Program-made: the position numbers and the translations under genes
Part shown: piece after piece, positions 53,195-62,574 of the stretch
Numbering within the stretch: the stretch's first letter is position 1
Layout: the number at the start of each line of letters is the position of its first letter
Origin: Anatilimnocola floriformis
GTDB lineage: Bacteria; Planctomycetota; Planctomycetia; Pirellulales; Pirellulaceae
Assembly: GCF_024256385.1 (NCBI RefSeq)
Contig: NZ_JAMLFW010000001.1
Span: 5,642,001 to 5,706,000, forward strand
Length of the DNA: 64,000 nt
Reading direction: 5' to 3'
Notes under the pieces: model-generated
Seen by the model: only the letters and a program-made list of their open reading frames with translations
Told to the model about the DNA's origin: nothing
Databases searched by the model: none

Positions 53195-53545
53195 ATGCCC
53201 AGCGAACACGTCGATCCACCCCAAAGCATCCGCCGCGATCATCCCGCCGGCGCGCTGCAGATCACCTGGCACGATGGCCTTGATGTCGCCGTGCCGTATC
53301 GCGTCGCCCGCGCGGCCTGTGGTTGTGCTCATTGCGTTGACGAAATGACCGGTGAACGACTGGTGTTCATCGATGACATCGATCCGAATGTGATCGCCAA
53401 TGAACTGCAAGCTGTCGGCGCTTATGCGATTCGCATCCAGTGGAGCGACGGTCACAACACCGGACTGTACACCTGGCCTCAGTTGCGAGCCCTCAGCGAA
53501 GATGCCTCGCGGCCGAAGACTGAAAAAAATACGACCGGCAACTGA
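53195..53545 (+). CDS. DUF971 (GBBH-like) protein
   Basis: 116 residues. A single DUF971 domain related to the N-terminus of gamma-butyrobetaine hydroxylase: LQITWHDGLDVAVPYRVARAACGCAHC, then DIDPNVIANELQAVGAYAIRIQWSDGHNTGLY. Contains C(x)C/CxxC-like CGCAHC, possibly for metal or Fe-S binding. In other bacteria DUF971 neighbours Mrp-type Fe-S ATPases, not seen here. Likely co-transcribed with folD. Confidence 0.88.
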   Translation: MPSEHVDPPQSIRRDHPAGALQITWHDGLDVAVPYRVARAACGCAHCVDEMTGERLVFIDDIDPNVIANELQAVGAYAIRIQWSDGHNTGLYTWPQLRALSEDASRPKTEKNTTGN

Positions 53546-53564
53546 TTTTCTAAGTGAGCTTCAA

Positions 53565-54818
53565 ATGAATCGCCTCTCGCTGGTTGCGTTGTTGTTGCTG
53601 GCGATAGTCAGGCAAGCTCAGGCCGGCGATTGGCCACAGATTCTCGGGCCGCAGCGTAACGGCCAGGCGGAAAAAGAAAAGCTGTTCGATACTTGGCCGG
53701 CCGCAGGGCCGAAGTCGGAATGGAGTTACTCACTCGGCAGCGGCTACGCCGGCCCCGCCGTTGTCGGCAAGCGCGTGATTGTGTTTCATCGCCGCGAAGA
53801 CCAGGAAATCGTCGAAGCCATCGACCTGACCACCGGCAAGCCGCTGTGGAAGGCAGAGTTTATCGCGACCTATAGCGGCGGTATCGATAGCGACAAAGGG
53901 CCGCGCTGCGTGCCCGTTGTGAAGGACGGCCGCGTGTTTGTCTACGGCGCTGCCGGCGACTTGCACTGTGTTTCGCTCGACAAAGGCGAGGAACTCTGGT
54001 CGCGCAGCCTGATGGCCGACTACGCCGGGGATGAAGGCTACTTTGGTGCGGGAAGCACGCCGCTGGTGATCGGCGATTATGTCGTTACGAACATCGGCGG
54101 TCGCGGAGCGGGGCTCGTCGGCGTTGACGTGAAGACTGGCAAAACGGCCTGGCAGTCGAGCAACGAGGGAGCGAGCTACGCAGCGCCGACTTCGGTCACC
54201 GTCGGCGGCAAGGAACAAGGGTTGTTCGTTACGCGACTCAACGCATTGCTCGTCGATCCAGCAACCGGCAAGACCAGCCCGCTGCTCCCTTTCGGCAAGC
54301 GCGGGCCGACGGTGAACGCTGCCACTCCGATTGTGTTCGACGGCCAGGTGTTTCTTACTGCGAGCTATAACATCGACGCCGTGCTGGCCACGGTCGCCTC
54401 ACCTGCCGAAGTTCGTTGGCAAGACGGCGACACTCTTAGCAGTCAGTATGCGACCCCCGTTTATCGCGACGGCTATCTCTATGGCATCCATGGGCGTGAA
54501 GATCAGCCACCAGCAGGAGCCCTACGCTGCATCAATGCCAAGACGGGCAAGGTAAAGTGGGAGAAGCCCGACTTCGGCATCGCCCACGCCATTCTCGTCG
54601 GCGACAAACTGCTGCTCACCAAAGTCAGCGGTGAATTAGTGCTAGTCGCTGCATCGCCCGATGGCTACCGCGAACTGGCAACATTCACGGTCGCTCGCCC
54701 ACGTGATCCCAGCCACAACATCCTGCGGCCGCTGCCGGCCCTCTCGCAAGGTCGCTACCTGACGCGAACTACGGAGGCGGGCCAAGGAAAGTTGATTTGC
54801 TTGCGCGTGGGAGAATAA
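53565..54818 (+). CDS. Secreted PQQ-like beta-propeller protein
   Basis: 417 residues from ATG 53565 with a signal peptide (ending RQAQA). Eight-bladed propeller repeats are seen as VEAIDLTTGKPLWKAEF, LHCVSLDKGEELWSRSL, GVDVKTGKTAWQSS and INAKTGKVKWEKP, the repeats of PQQ-dependent dehydrogenases and BamB-like proteins. The WPQILGPQRNG opening is typical of planctomycete outer-compartment paralogs. No PQQ cofactor residues can be confirmed, so it is probably a non-enzymatic scaffold or binding protein. Starts 20 bp after the DUF971 gene. Confidence 0.86.
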   Translation: MNRLSLVALLLLAIVRQAQAGDWPQILGPQRNGQAEKEKLFDTWPAAGPKSEWSYSLGSGYAGPAVVGKRVIVFHRREDQEIVEAIDLTTGKPLWKAEFIATYSGGIDSDKGPRCVPVVKDGRVFVYGAAGDLHCVSLDKGEELWSRSLMADYAGDEGYFGAGSTPLVIGDYVVTNIGGRGAGLVGVDVKTGKTAWQSSNEGASYAAPTSVTVGGKEQGLFVTRLNALLVDPATGKTSPLLPFGKRGPTVNAATPIVFDGQVFLTASYNIDAVLATVASPAEVRWQDGDTLSSQYATPVYRDGYLYGIHGREDQPPAGALRCINAKTGKVKWEKPDFGIAHAILVGDKLLLTKVSGELVLVAASPDGYRELATFTVARPRDPSHNILRPLPALSQGRYLTRTTEAGQGKLICLRVGE

Positions 54819-54834
54819 GGGAATTCTGGCAGCT

Positions 54835-55290
54835 ATGCAGCCAATCGTGAAAATGCTGTTGCGCGGCGCTGTGTTGCTGCTGATCGCGGCCTTGGTCTGC
54901 CTCGGTTATCTGGCCTCGCACTACCGCGTTTACAGCCTCGCAGGATTGAATTCCTACAGCGCGATGGCCAAAGAGTGCCCTGCGGCTTGGAGAGAGTTTC
55001 ACTTCCGACGCTTTCGCGCAGGGGCAGATATCGAGGAAGTCATCCGCGTAACCAAACCGCTCCATGTTGAGCGTCACAGAGATTGGGTGACGCTGCAGTA
55101 CCAGGCTCCGGGCTCTTCTAGTGGAATTACGGCCCATGCCCACCACGGCCAACTGGTCCTCGCGTATGCCTGGAGCTGCGCGTGGATCCGACTCTTCGTC
55201 GACGATCTGTCGGAAGGGGAATCGCAAGAGCTGATGGGCGTTTCCAAACGTGATCCACGGCGATTCGGTATTGTGCCCGTTTACCGCTGA
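54835..55290 (+). CDS. Membrane-anchored protein of unknown function
   Basis: 151 residues with a single N-terminal helix (MLLRGAVLLLIAALVCLGYLA) and a globular C-terminal domain (FHFRRFRAGADIEEVIRVTK). No domain recognised. Located 16 bp after the beta-propeller gene, possibly same operon. Short helix-rich C-terminus ending RRFGIVPVYR. Confidence 0.6.
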   Translation: MQPIVKMLLRGAVLLLIAALVCLGYLASHYRVYSLAGLNSYSAMAKECPAAWREFHFRRFRAGADIEEVIRVTKPLHVERHRDWVTLQYQAPGSSSGITAHAHHGQLVLAYAWSCAWIRLFVDDLSEGESQELMGVSKRDPRRFGIVPVYR

Positions 55291-55313
55291 GATGGCTTAC
55301 TCACGCGCTCGAC

Positions 55314-56360
55314 CTACGCCTTCCGTCCCAGCATCCGATCCATCGCATCGCTGGTGTGATAGACAATCGCTTCAGGCCAGTGCGGGAATGGGTTGAAGTA
55401 TTCGAACGTGAGATAGCCGCGATAGCTGGTCTGGTCGAGTGCTTCGAGGACCGCGGGCCAGTTCGTCGTGCCGTCGAGAAGTAAGCGGAAGGTGTTGAGG
55501 TTGAACTCATGCACCTTTTTGCTGTACTCCTTAAGGTGAATGTTCTGGATTCGTTTACCAAGCTGCGGGATCCAGTGCTCCGGGAAGTGATACTGCATGA
55601 TGTTGCCAGTATCGAAGTGAACCTTCACCCACTTGCTGTGGAATGAGTCGACGAACTGGTTGATCTCTTGCGGGCTGTGCAGAAAGCCGTTGGCGAAGAT
55701 GTTTTCGATGTTGATGTAAACCTGATTTTTCTCGGCCGCGGGGAGCATCTTCTTCACTCCTTCGGTCGCGCGCGCGAGCGCTACGTCGTGAGCGACGGGC
55801 GGTTCGTCGGGAATCCACGGCGCGTAGACGGAGCCCGGCACGCAGAGCAGGTTCTCGGTGCCGACCAGGCGAGCGGCTTCGATCATCTTCAATGCGAGCT
55901 CTACGCCCTTCTTACGGCGATCGGGATCCTCGTGCGTGAACGCATAGGGCCAAAAGAGAAACGAGCACACGCCGCTGATCTCGATGCCGATGCGGCGGGC
56001 CTGTTCGCCGATCGCTTTGATCTGCTCGGGAGTTGAATCGGGCGACAAGTCGCCGTCGAGTGCGTAATTCACTTCGACCGCATCAAAACCGGCGTCCTTG
56101 CAAAGCTTGAAACACTCGACGAGGGACATCTTCTGCGGATACGGCAACGCCCAGAGATTGATCGACTTCTTCATCTCGTATCGCTTCGTCGGCTTCGCAT
56201 TTCCACCGACCGAAGCCGGTCCCGGCGTTTTCGTCTTATCATCGGCGAGCAAACCTTGCGTTGCCAAAAACGAAGTACCAAACGCCGCCGAGTAAGCGAA
56301 GATTTCGCGACGGCTGAGCGAGCTTTGCGCGGCGAGCGAGTCATCAGAAGAGGCAGTCAT
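55314..56360 (-). CDS. Tat-exported sugar phosphate isomerase/epimerase-like TIM-barrel protein
   Basis: 348 residues with an N-terminal twin-arginine motif S16-R17-R18-E-I-F and hydrophobic stretch (AYSAAFGTSFLATQG), so exported folded via Tat. AP endonuclease 2/xylose isomerase-like barrel: FDAVEVNYALDGDLSP, LCVPGSVYAPWIP, INIENIFANGFLHSPQEIN (metal-binding E), KVHFDTGNIMQY and LTFEYFNPFPHWPEA. Probably binds a metal and a sugar. It is likely a paralog of the many such exported proteins in planctomycetes. Confidence 0.86.
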   Translation of the reverse strand: MTASSDDSLAAQSSLSRREIFAYSAAFGTSFLATQGLLADDKTKTPGPASVGGNAKPTKRYEMKKSINLWALPYPQKMSLVECFKLCKDAGFDAVEVNYALDGDLSPDSTPEQIKAIGEQARRIGIEISGVCSFLFWPYAFTHEDPDRRKKGVELALKMIEAARLVGTENLLCVPGSVYAPWIPDEPPVAHDVALARATEGVKKMLPAAEKNQVYINIENIFANGFLHSPQEINQFVDSFHSKWVKVHFDTGNIMQYHFPEHWIPQLGKRIQNIHLKEYSKKVHEFNLNTFRLLLDGTTNWPAVLEALDQTSYRGYLTFEYFNPFPHWPEAIVYHTSDAMDRMLGRKA

Positions 56361-56462
56361 AGCGCAGTTTCCTCGGGCTATTTCGCGGAGAGGGAAGGTC
56401 GATACGGCGCAGCGTACTGTCTGTCTCGGCGCAGCGAAAGCTGCGGTGCGGGCAGCTAGCGC

Positions 56463-56490
56463 TTACTTACGAGACTTTGCAAGATAGAAT
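56463..56490 (+). promoter_or_regulatory. Weak promoter placing vapBC transcription start at the vapB start codon
   Basis: TAGAAT at 56485-56490 with a poor -35 (TTACTT, 56463-56468, 16-bp spacer). The expected start site, 6-7 nt after the -10, coincides with the A of the ATG at 56497, giving a leaderless mRNA. Confidence 0.4.
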
Positions 56491-56496
56491 ATAGGT

Positions 56497-56724
56497 ATGA
56501 CCACTGTCTCCCTTTCCGAGTTAAACGCCAACCCCCTGGAACTAATGCGCCGAGTCGCAGCAGGCGAGACTCTGCTTGTCTTGGATGGAGAGAAGGCAGT
56601 GGCCGAGATTCGCCCTGCTGAAGTTCGCCGTCCCTCGGGCTTGTGCGCTGGTCAGTTCGTTGTGCCAGATGATTTCGATGCACCGCTGCCGGATGAAATC
56701 CTGCGCGACTTTAACCTGCAATGA
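56497..56724 (+). CDS. Phd/VapB-type antitoxin
   Basis: 75 residues. N-terminal Phd/YefM fold: TVSLSELNANPLELMRRVAAGETLLVLDGEKAVAEI, where the strand-helix pattern matches the DNA-binding region. The C-terminal tail (QFVVPDDFDAPLPDEIL) is acidic and probably wraps the toxin. The stop overlaps the toxin start by ATGA, typical of toxin-antitoxin pairs. The gene would normally also repress its own operon. Confidence 0.88.
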   Translation: MTTVSLSELNANPLELMRRVAAGETLLVLDGEKAVAEIRPAEVRRPSGLCAGQFVVPDDFDAPLPDEILRDFNLQ

Positions 56725-57107
56725 AGTTGCTACTAGATACGCAGATTTTTCTTTGGCTGATCGCTGGTGACCCCCGGTTACCGAGGGCGTGGCATGTCGC
56801 GATCACGGACAATTCGGCCGATGTGGCCTTGAGTGTTGCTTCGATTTGGGAAGCAACGATCAAGTTCCAAATCGGCAAACTGCCGTTGCCAGGGCCTGCC
56901 GAGATGTTTCTTCCAGCCGCACGCGAGAGTCATCAGATCAGTTCGCTACCCATCAATGAGGAAGCGATTGTCGAACTCGCGAAACTTCCATTGTTGCATC
57001 GCGATCCATTTGACCGAATCATCGTTGCGCAGGCGATTCAAGATCAGCGCATTCTGGTAACTGCTGATCAGACGCTTCGGCAGTATCCCGTTCGTTGCCT
57101 GAGCTAA
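56721..57107 (+). CDS. VapC-type PIN-domain toxin
   Basis: 128 residues with all four acidic residues of the PIN ribonuclease site: D6 (LLLDTQ), E44 (SIWEATIK), D95/D98 (HRDPFDR) and D116 (TADQTL). In the VapC family this RNase cleaves tRNA or rRNA. ATGA overlap with the antitoxin. It converges with fusA with a single base between the stop codons. Confidence 0.9.
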   Translation: MKLLLDTQIFLWLIAGDPRLPRAWHVAITDNSADVALSVASIWEATIKFQIGKLPLPGPAEMFLPAARESHQISSLPINEEAIVELAKLPLLHRDPFDRIIVAQAIQDQRILVTADQTLRQYPVRCLS

Positions 57108-57108
57108 C

Positions 57109-59202
57109 CTACATCTCAAACGTCTTCACCACTTCGGGCGGCGCCGGAGCGTACATGAGGGGTTCCATCGAGCAACTGGCGCGGCCTTGGCTCAGGCTGC
57201 GCATCGCTGAGGAATAGCCGAAGAGTTCTTTCAGCGGTGCGTGGGCTTCGATGGTGGTGAGCGTGCCACGGTTGTCGGTGCGAGAAATGATCGCGCGGCG
57301 GCGTTGCAGGTCGCCGACGAAGTCGCCGTGGTAATCGTCGGGGGTGACGATGTCGAGCTTCATGATCGGCTCGAGCAGGACCCTGCCTCCCTGCTCGAGT
57401 CCCTTTTCGAAGGCATCGGCGGCCGCGACTTTCATGGCGACGTCGGTGGTTTGTTCCGGGTTCCACTCGCCACCCAGCACGCTCACGCGGATCTTGATCA
57501 GTGGGAAACCCGCGATCAAACCGCCCCCTTCGCCCTTGCCCTTGAGTTCATCGACGGCAACGGTCATCAGCTCCGCTGGCACGCCATCAACAGGATTGAA
57601 ATTGAGGACCTGCACCGGCGAAGCTGCCCCGCTGACCGGTTCCATCTTGAGCCGGACTTTCGCAAACAACTGTTTGCCGTTGATCAGGCGGTTGCATTCC
57701 CCAACGACTTCCACCGCGTGATCGATCGACTCGCGATAGCTCACCTGCGGCTTGTGGAACTTCACGTTGAGCGCAAAGTCACGCAGCAGGCGGTTCTTCA
57801 CCACTTCGAGATGCAATTCACCCATGCCGCTGATCAGCGTTTGGCCGGTTTCGCCGGAGATGACCGAGAGCGTCGGGTCCTGCCGCTTGAGCATGTCGAG
57901 CGTGTCGTTGAGCTTCTTCCGTTCGGTGCTGTTCTCGGGCTCGATCGCCATCGAGATAACCGTCTCGGGGAACTTGATCGTTTCAAGCAGGATAGGCTCG
58001 CGCGTGTCACAGATCGTATCGCCGGTGATCGACTGCCGCAGGCCGATGATGCCGACGATGTCGCCGCAGCGGGCCTCGTCGACTTGCTCTTCCTTGCGGG
58101 TCGCATGAATGTGCCACAGCTGCGCGACGTTCTCTTTGATGTCTTTGCCGGGATTCAGCACGCGCGAGTTCGACTTGAGCACGCCCGAATAAACGCGGAC
58201 CCAGTGCATGTCGCCCGTCTTCGCCGGCAGCACCTTGAACACCAAGCCGCAGAACGGCTCGTCGGGTTTTGGTGCGCGCTTATCCGTCGCAGATTTTTTC
58301 TTCTTATCGCCGACGGCTTCGCCTTCGACGGGCGGCATGTCAGCCGGGCTGGGCAAATAGTAGCCGACTGCGTCGAGCACAGGTTGCACACCCATGCCGT
58401 GCAGCGCACTGCCGCATAAGACCGGCTGAATCTGCATCGCCAGCGTCGCTTCGCGGAGCGTTTTGCGGATCAGTTCCGGCGGGATCGGTTTTTCTTCGAG
58501 TGCGAGACTCATCATCTCGTTGCTAAAGCTGTAGAGCTTTTCGAGCATCTGTTCGCGCCAGGCGGCGGCATCGAGCGCGTGATCTTCCGGAATTTCGCCG
58601 ACGTAGATCTCGCGAACAAGCGGATCGGCGGGGAAGGTGATGCACTTCATTTCCACGAGATCGATCACACCGCGAAACGGGCTGGGATAGTGCGCCGGGC
58701 CGATGCCGACCGGAATGGCGATGACCAGCGGATTGCCGTTCAGCCGGTCGGTGATCTGACCGACGACGGCTTCGAAGTTGGCTCCTTCGCGGTCGAGCTT
58801 GTTGATGAAGCAGATCCGCGGCACTTTGTATTTGTCGGCTTGTCGCCAGACAGTTTCGCTCTGCGCTTCGACACCTTCGCGAGCACTGAAAACCACGACA
58901 GCGCCATCGAGCACACGCAGGCAACGCTCGACCTCGGCCGTGAAGTCGACGTGGCCGGGAGTATCGAGCAGATTGACGACGATGTCCTTCCAGTTGAACG
59001 TCACGCACGCGGCGTAGATCGTGATGCCGCGTTCCTGCTCTTCGGCATCGTCGTCGGTCGTCGTCGTTCCCAAATCGACGCCGCCCGGACGGTGCTTGGC
59101 GCCGCTGTAAAACAACATCTTCTCCGTAACCGTGGTCTTGCCGGCGTCGATGTGGGCAATGATGCCGATGTTGCGGATTTTTTCGAGAGTACGAGAAGCC
59201 AT
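57109..59202 (-). CDS. fusA: Elongation factor G
   Basis: 697 residues. Catalyses ribosomal translocation (and possibly recycling) with GTP. P-loop AHIDAGKT (16-23), DTPGHVDF, NKLDR, and C-terminal domains with LKELFGYSSAMRSLSQGRAS. The segment before RGITI reads GGVDLGTTTTDDDAEEQERG, unlike the usual GEVHDGAATMDWMEQE. This, with the planctomycete context, fits the spdEFG type of EF-G described in spirochaetes, planctomycetes and some deltaproteobacteria; which of the two spd forms is not decidable here. It lies at the end of rpsL-rpsG-fusA. Confidence 0.96.
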   Translation of the reverse strand: MASRTLEKIRNIGIIAHIDAGKTTVTEKMLFYSGAKHRPGGVDLGTTTTDDDAEEQERGITIYAACVTFNWKDIVVNLLDTPGHVDFTAEVERCLRVLDGAVVVFSAREGVEAQSETVWRQADKYKVPRICFINKLDREGANFEAVVGQITDRLNGNPLVIAIPVGIGPAHYPSPFRGVIDLVEMKCITFPADPLVREIYVGEIPEDHALDAAAWREQMLEKLYSFSNEMMSLALEEKPIPPELIRKTLREATLAMQIQPVLCGSALHGMGVQPVLDAVGYYLPSPADMPPVEGEAVGDKKKKSATDKRAPKPDEPFCGLVFKVLPAKTGDMHWVRVYSGVLKSNSRVLNPGKDIKENVAQLWHIHATRKEEQVDEARCGDIVGIIGLRQSITGDTICDTREPILLETIKFPETVISMAIEPENSTERKKLNDTLDMLKRQDPTLSVISGETGQTLISGMGELHLEVVKNRLLRDFALNVKFHKPQVSYRESIDHAVEVVGECNRLINGKQLFAKVRLKMEPVSGAASPVQVLNFNPVDGVPAELMTVAVDELKGKGEGGGLIAGFPLIKIRVSVLGGEWNPEQTTDVAMKVAAADAFEKGLEQGGRVLLEPIMKLDIVTPDDYHGDFVGDLQRRRAIISRTDNRGTLTTIEAHAPLKELFGYSSAMRSLSQGRASCSMEPLMYAPAPPEVVKTFEM

Positions 59203-59215
59203 GGCTGGATCAATT

Positions 59216-59305
59216 CAGTTCTGAGTTTTGAGTTTTGAGTCCTGAGACAGAAAGAGGATGAGTTGCTGTCTTGTCTCAGAACTCAAAACTCAGAACTCAG
59301 AACTG
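59216..59305. repeat. 34-bp inverted repeat between rpsG and fusA
   Basis: The left arm 59216-59249 and right arm 59272-59305 are inverted copies with two mismatches in 34, built from the word GAGTTTTGAGT and its complement ACTCAAAACTC, with a 22-nt loop. In the str mRNA it would form a very stable hairpin, ending 14 bp before the fusA start codon. Confidence 0.75.
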
Positions 59306-59374
59306 CTTTCCGTCGGCGCACGAAAAAGCCGCGAATCGTTTACACGCGCCGCGGCTTTAAGTTTATCAGATTGA

Positions 59375-59845
59375 CTACCAGGCGAAGTGAGCGAACGCCT
59401 TGTTGGCGTCGGCCATGCGGTGCACGTTTTCGCGCTTGGTGAAGGCGACGCCTTCCTTGTTGTAGGCGGCCATCAGTTCGTCGGCCAGCTTTTGGAACAT
59501 CGGGCGACCCTTCTTCTCGCGGCAAGCAGCGAGAATCCAGCGGATGGCCAGCGATTGCTGACGGTTACGATTGACCTGCATCGGAACCTGGTAAGCAGCA
59601 CCACCGACGCGGCGGCTGCGAACTTCGACGTAGGGCTTCACGTTTTCGACGGCAGCGTGGAAGACCTCGATCGGTTCCTTGTCCGGAATCTTTTCCTTGA
59701 TCTGGTCGAGCGCGTCGTAGAAGAGCACCTGAGCGACGCTCTTCTTACCGCTGAACATCAAGCAGTTGATGAACTTGCCGGCCAGGACCGAACGATAACG
59801 TGGATCCGGCTTGAGGGTGGTCGCACTGGCAGTAATCTTGCCCAT
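59375..59845 (-). CDS. rpsG: 30S ribosomal protein S7
   Basis: 156 residues from ATG 59845. Primary binder of the 3' domain of 16S r[22 protein letters not shown], the [11 protein letters not shown] signature and [15 protein letters not shown] are typical S7; the C-terminus [18 protein letters not shown] is complete. It lies between rpsL and fusA, 172 bp upstream of fusA. Confidence 0.97.
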   Translation of the reverse strand: MGKITASATTLKPDPRYRSVLAGKFINCLMFSGKKSVAQVLFYDALDQIKEKIPDKEPIEVFHAAVENVKPYVEVRSRRVGGAAYQVPMQVNRNRQQSLAIRWILAACREKKGRPMFQKLADELMAAYNKEGVAFTKRENVHRMADANKAFAHFAW

Positions 59846-59937
59846 ACAAAATCCGAAACAAAGGCGTTGAATTGTTGAAAGCAATCCGCCGTGCAATTCA
59901 CGGCGGTGAAATGATCTGGGGACGAGCAGCGATTAGC

Positions 59938-60306
59938 TTAGCTTCCCTTAGCCCCGTACTTACTGCGGGCCTGTTTGCGGCCCGAAACGCCCAGCGTATC
60001 GCGGACGCCGCGGACGACGTGATAGCGCACACCCGGTAGATCGCGAATACGGCCACCACGCACGAGCACGATCGAGTGTTCTTGCAGGTTGTGACCTTCG
60101 CCTGGGATGTACACGGTCACTTCGCGACCGGTGCTGAGGCGCACGCGAGTGATCTTCCGCAGAGCCGAGTTCGGCTTCTTGGGAGTCATGGTGCGCACAA
60201 TCAAGCACACGCCCTGCTTGAAGGGGTTCTTCTCCAGCACGGGCGACTTGCTGAACACGCGCTTCTGGCGGCGTGGTTTGCGGACCAATTGATTGATCGT
60301 GGGCAT
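59938..60306 (-). CDS. rpsL: 30S ribosomal protein S12
   Basis: 122 residues from ATG 60306; an upstream extension lacks S12 similarity. Decoding-centre protein. [11 protein letters not shown], the [11 protein letters not shown] loop (streptomycin-relevant Lys retained), [18 protein letters not shown] and [13 protein letters not shown] are conserved. First gene of the str operon here; the ketosynthase cluster ends 165 bp upstream. Confidence 0.98.
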   Translation of the reverse strand: MPTINQLVRKPRRQKRVFSKSPVLEKNPFKQGVCLIVRTMTPKKPNSALRKITRVRLSTGREVTVYIPGEGHNLQEHSIVLVRGGRIRDLPGVRYHVVRGVRDTLGVSGRKQARSKYGAKGS

Positions 60307-60470
60307 ACGTACGTTTCTTACTGTCTCTGAACTTTCAGGGTCAGGGGAATCCAATAGCCTATCAGTCTGGCCAGGGCTGTCAAGGCAAGGTGACGGCCTT
60401 TTCGGGGTGTGTTTGAGGAAAAGAGTCCCACACGCAGCCAGGGGAAATGGTCCGGGGCTCTCGGCAGTTG

Positions 60471-61673
60471 CTAAGCCACCTTCCGCAGCACCAAACTCGT
60501 GTTACTACCCCCAAAACCGAACGAATTTGACATCACAACCCGCACATCTGCCGCCTGGCTCTGGTTGCGGATATGGCAGAGCTCGTGCTCCGGGTCGTCC
60601 AAATTGATGGTCGGGGGAAGAGCCTGCCGCTGGATGGCGGTAATGCTAGCAAGGGCCTCGAGCGAAGCAGCCGCACTCAGCAGATGGCCGGTGATGCTCT
60701 TGGTCGAGCTAACCGGGGTCGATGCCGTGTGCGCGCCGAAGACGCCCATCAGGGCTCGAGCCTCGGCGTCGTCGCCAACCGAGGTGCCCGGGGCGTGCGC
60801 GTTCACGTAGCTGACCTGGTCGGGCGTGATCTGAGCATCGACCAGCGCGCCCCGCATTGCGGTCATCGCGGGCTGTGGATCCTTGCTGGGAATAATCATG
60901 TGAAAGGCATCGCTCGACGCCCCAAAGCCAGCCACTTCAGCGAGCACGTTGGCGCCGCGACGGCGGGCTACATGCTCCGATTCCAAGACGTGCGCGACGG
61001 CTCCCTCGGCCATCACAAAGCCATGGCGTTCCTTATCGAACGGCCGCGAGGCTCGCTGAAAGTTGTCCACGTTGCGCGACAGCGCCCGCAGGTTATGAAA
61101 CGTCGCGCGGCAGATCGGCGTGACGACTTCCACCGCCCCGGCCACACAGACATCGACCAAGCCCTGCTGAATCCAATTGCGGGCCACGGCGAGCGCATAG
61201 TTGCCGCTGGCACAGGCAGCCGCGACAGTGCTGCTGGGACCACGCAGTCCGAGCCGAGCCCGGGTCAAACTGACGATCGATTCTGTCTCGCGCGATTCGT
61301 AGAGATCATTACCGCCGACAGCGCAGTCGTTCTCCCAGTGATTCACCCATTCGCCGCCGCAACCAAGCACGATTCCAATTCGCACGTCGTCGCGATTCAA
61401 CCAACCTGCATCGGCGAGCGCCGACGAACAACTCCAGAGCGCGGCTTGTTCTCCGGGCAACAATTTGCGGAAGTCGCTCTCCGTCCAGCCTGCCGGCACG
61501 GGGATCGGCGGCAACAAGCAGCCGGGCGAGCGAAACTCGTGATCGCCGACACGGTCGACCACGATCTGCACCGGCGAGCGCCCGGCCAGCAAGTTGTCGC
61601 TGAAGGTCTCGCGATCCGAGCCCAAAGACGTCGTCAGGCCAACGCCAGTAATCCAAACGCGAGGTGCAGTCAT
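60471..61673 (-). CDS. Beta-ketoacyl synthase (KAS II/FabF-like)
   Basis: 400 residues. Condensing enzyme that extends an acyl-ACP with malonyl-ACP. The Cys-His-His triad is complete: C154 (VAAACASGN), H293 (NAHAPGTS) and H330 (TKSITGHLL), with K325. Last gene of the cluster with the Cys-less KS-like partner, ACP and acyltransferase. FabF of primary metabolism is normally in a fabD-fabG-acpP context, so this one is more likely dedicated to a specialised fatty acid or polyene. Confidence 0.9.
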   Translation of the reverse strand: MTAPRVWITGVGLTTSLGSDRETFSDNLLAGRSPVQIVVDRVGDHEFRSPGCLLPPIPVPAGWTESDFRKLLPGEQAALWSCSSALADAGWLNRDDVRIGIVLGCGGEWVNHWENDCAVGGNDLYESRETESIVSLTRARLGLRGPSSTVAAACASGNYALAVARNWIQQGLVDVCVAGAVEVVTPICRATFHNLRALSRNVDNFQRASRPFDKERHGFVMAEGAVAHVLESEHVARRRGANVLAEVAGFGASSDAFHMIIPSKDPQPAMTAMRGALVDAQITPDQVSYVNAHAPGTSVGDDAEARALMGVFGAHTASTPVSSTKSITGHLLSAAASLEALASITAIQRQALPPTINLDDPEHELCHIRNQSQAADVRVVMSNSFGFGGSNTSLVLRKVA

Positions 61674-61703
61674 GTTGCTTCTTTTAAAAATGAACTCGTT
61701 CGA

Positions 61704-62492
61704 CTATGCCGCCCGAACCAACGACTGCGCCGGCTGCGCCAATTCCACCTCGATCGCTGCGCCCCAATTCAAGTTCCAAGTCAGCTGCAGTGGCTGTCGC
61801 TTGACGTCGGCCGCTTGCAGTTGGCGAACGAGTTGCGGCGTGGTGATTTCTGGATGAGTCGTTGCGGCGCTCGATTCCGTGCGCAGTTGCAATGAACCAC
61901 ACCTTTCCTGACCCGCAGGCTGAGCAATGAGGGCAAAGGCAAAACACTCTGGCTCGTTCGTGCAATTGCCCGTCTGATCGATAATCGGTTCGGGATCCCA
62001 ACCGGTGCCGACCAGCAACACGCCGGGGATATCCAACTGGCCAAACATGGTGAGCAGCGTGACGAACGCATCGTCTAGCACATGAGGCCCGCCGCCGACG
62101 CCCACGTTCGGGCCTTGGCAGCCGAGCAGCACGCTGATGGCACCCGATACGCTGTGCAGCGAGTGCTGCGAGATGATGTGCGGCGTGACTCCCTGCGCGC
62201 CATCGCGGCGGTAGCGGCGAATGACCGCTTCGCCGGCCGCTCGGCCGAGAAAACGGGGAGCCGCGAGCACACCAAACTTCGCCAACGACTTCGGATCGAA
62301 CCCATGCCGCTGGATTGCGTCATCGACGGCCTGCGCCGCGAGCATCGACTGCTCATCGGCGTGCTTGAAGAAGTGGCCAGGTGTGCCTTCCACAGCCCAT
62401 GCCGGCAGCGAACGCCGCAGTCCGGCGAATTCCGCCAGTTGCATTCGCGCGTAACCCCAGCCCATCACTTGAATAGCCGAGCCGAAAGTCAT
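61704..62492 (-). CDS. Cysteine-less single-domain ketosynthase-like protein (chain-length-factor-like)
   Basis: 262 residues from ATG 62492 (a TTG five codons upstream is possible). N-terminal thiolase-fold KS half only. HSVSGAISVLLGCQGPNVGVGGGPHVLDDAF aligns with the nucleophile region of the adjacent KS, but the Cys position is P136, so it cannot condense. Single-domain Cys-less KS-like proteins are known as chain-length-factor partners in aryl polyene and type II polyketide systems. It precedes the active KS with 30 bp between, suggesting a KS/CLF heterodimer. Confidence 0.75.
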   Translation of the reverse strand: MTFGSAIQVMGWGYARMQLAEFAGLRRSLPAWAVEGTPGHFFKHADEQSMLAAQAVDDAIQRHGFDPKSLAKFGVLAAPRFLGRAAGEAVIRRYRRDGAQGVTPHIISQHSLHSVSGAISVLLGCQGPNVGVGGGPHVLDDAFVTLLTMFGQLDIPGVLLVGTGWDPEPIIDQTGNCTNEPECFAFALIAQPAGQERCGSLQLRTESSAATTHPEITTPQLVRQLQAADVKRQPLQLTWNLNWGAAIEVELAQPAQSLVRAA

Positions 62493-62574
62493 GAGGACAC
62501 CGCGCAATCCATTGCGAAGAGGTAGCTGCCGCTGACCGCGTCATGCGAGCAGGGCTGGAATGGCCAGGCAAAAA

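Noticed and set aside
52274-53455. 393-codon minus-strand frame opposite folD
   Set aside because: Antisense to folD and DUF971; no homology apparent.
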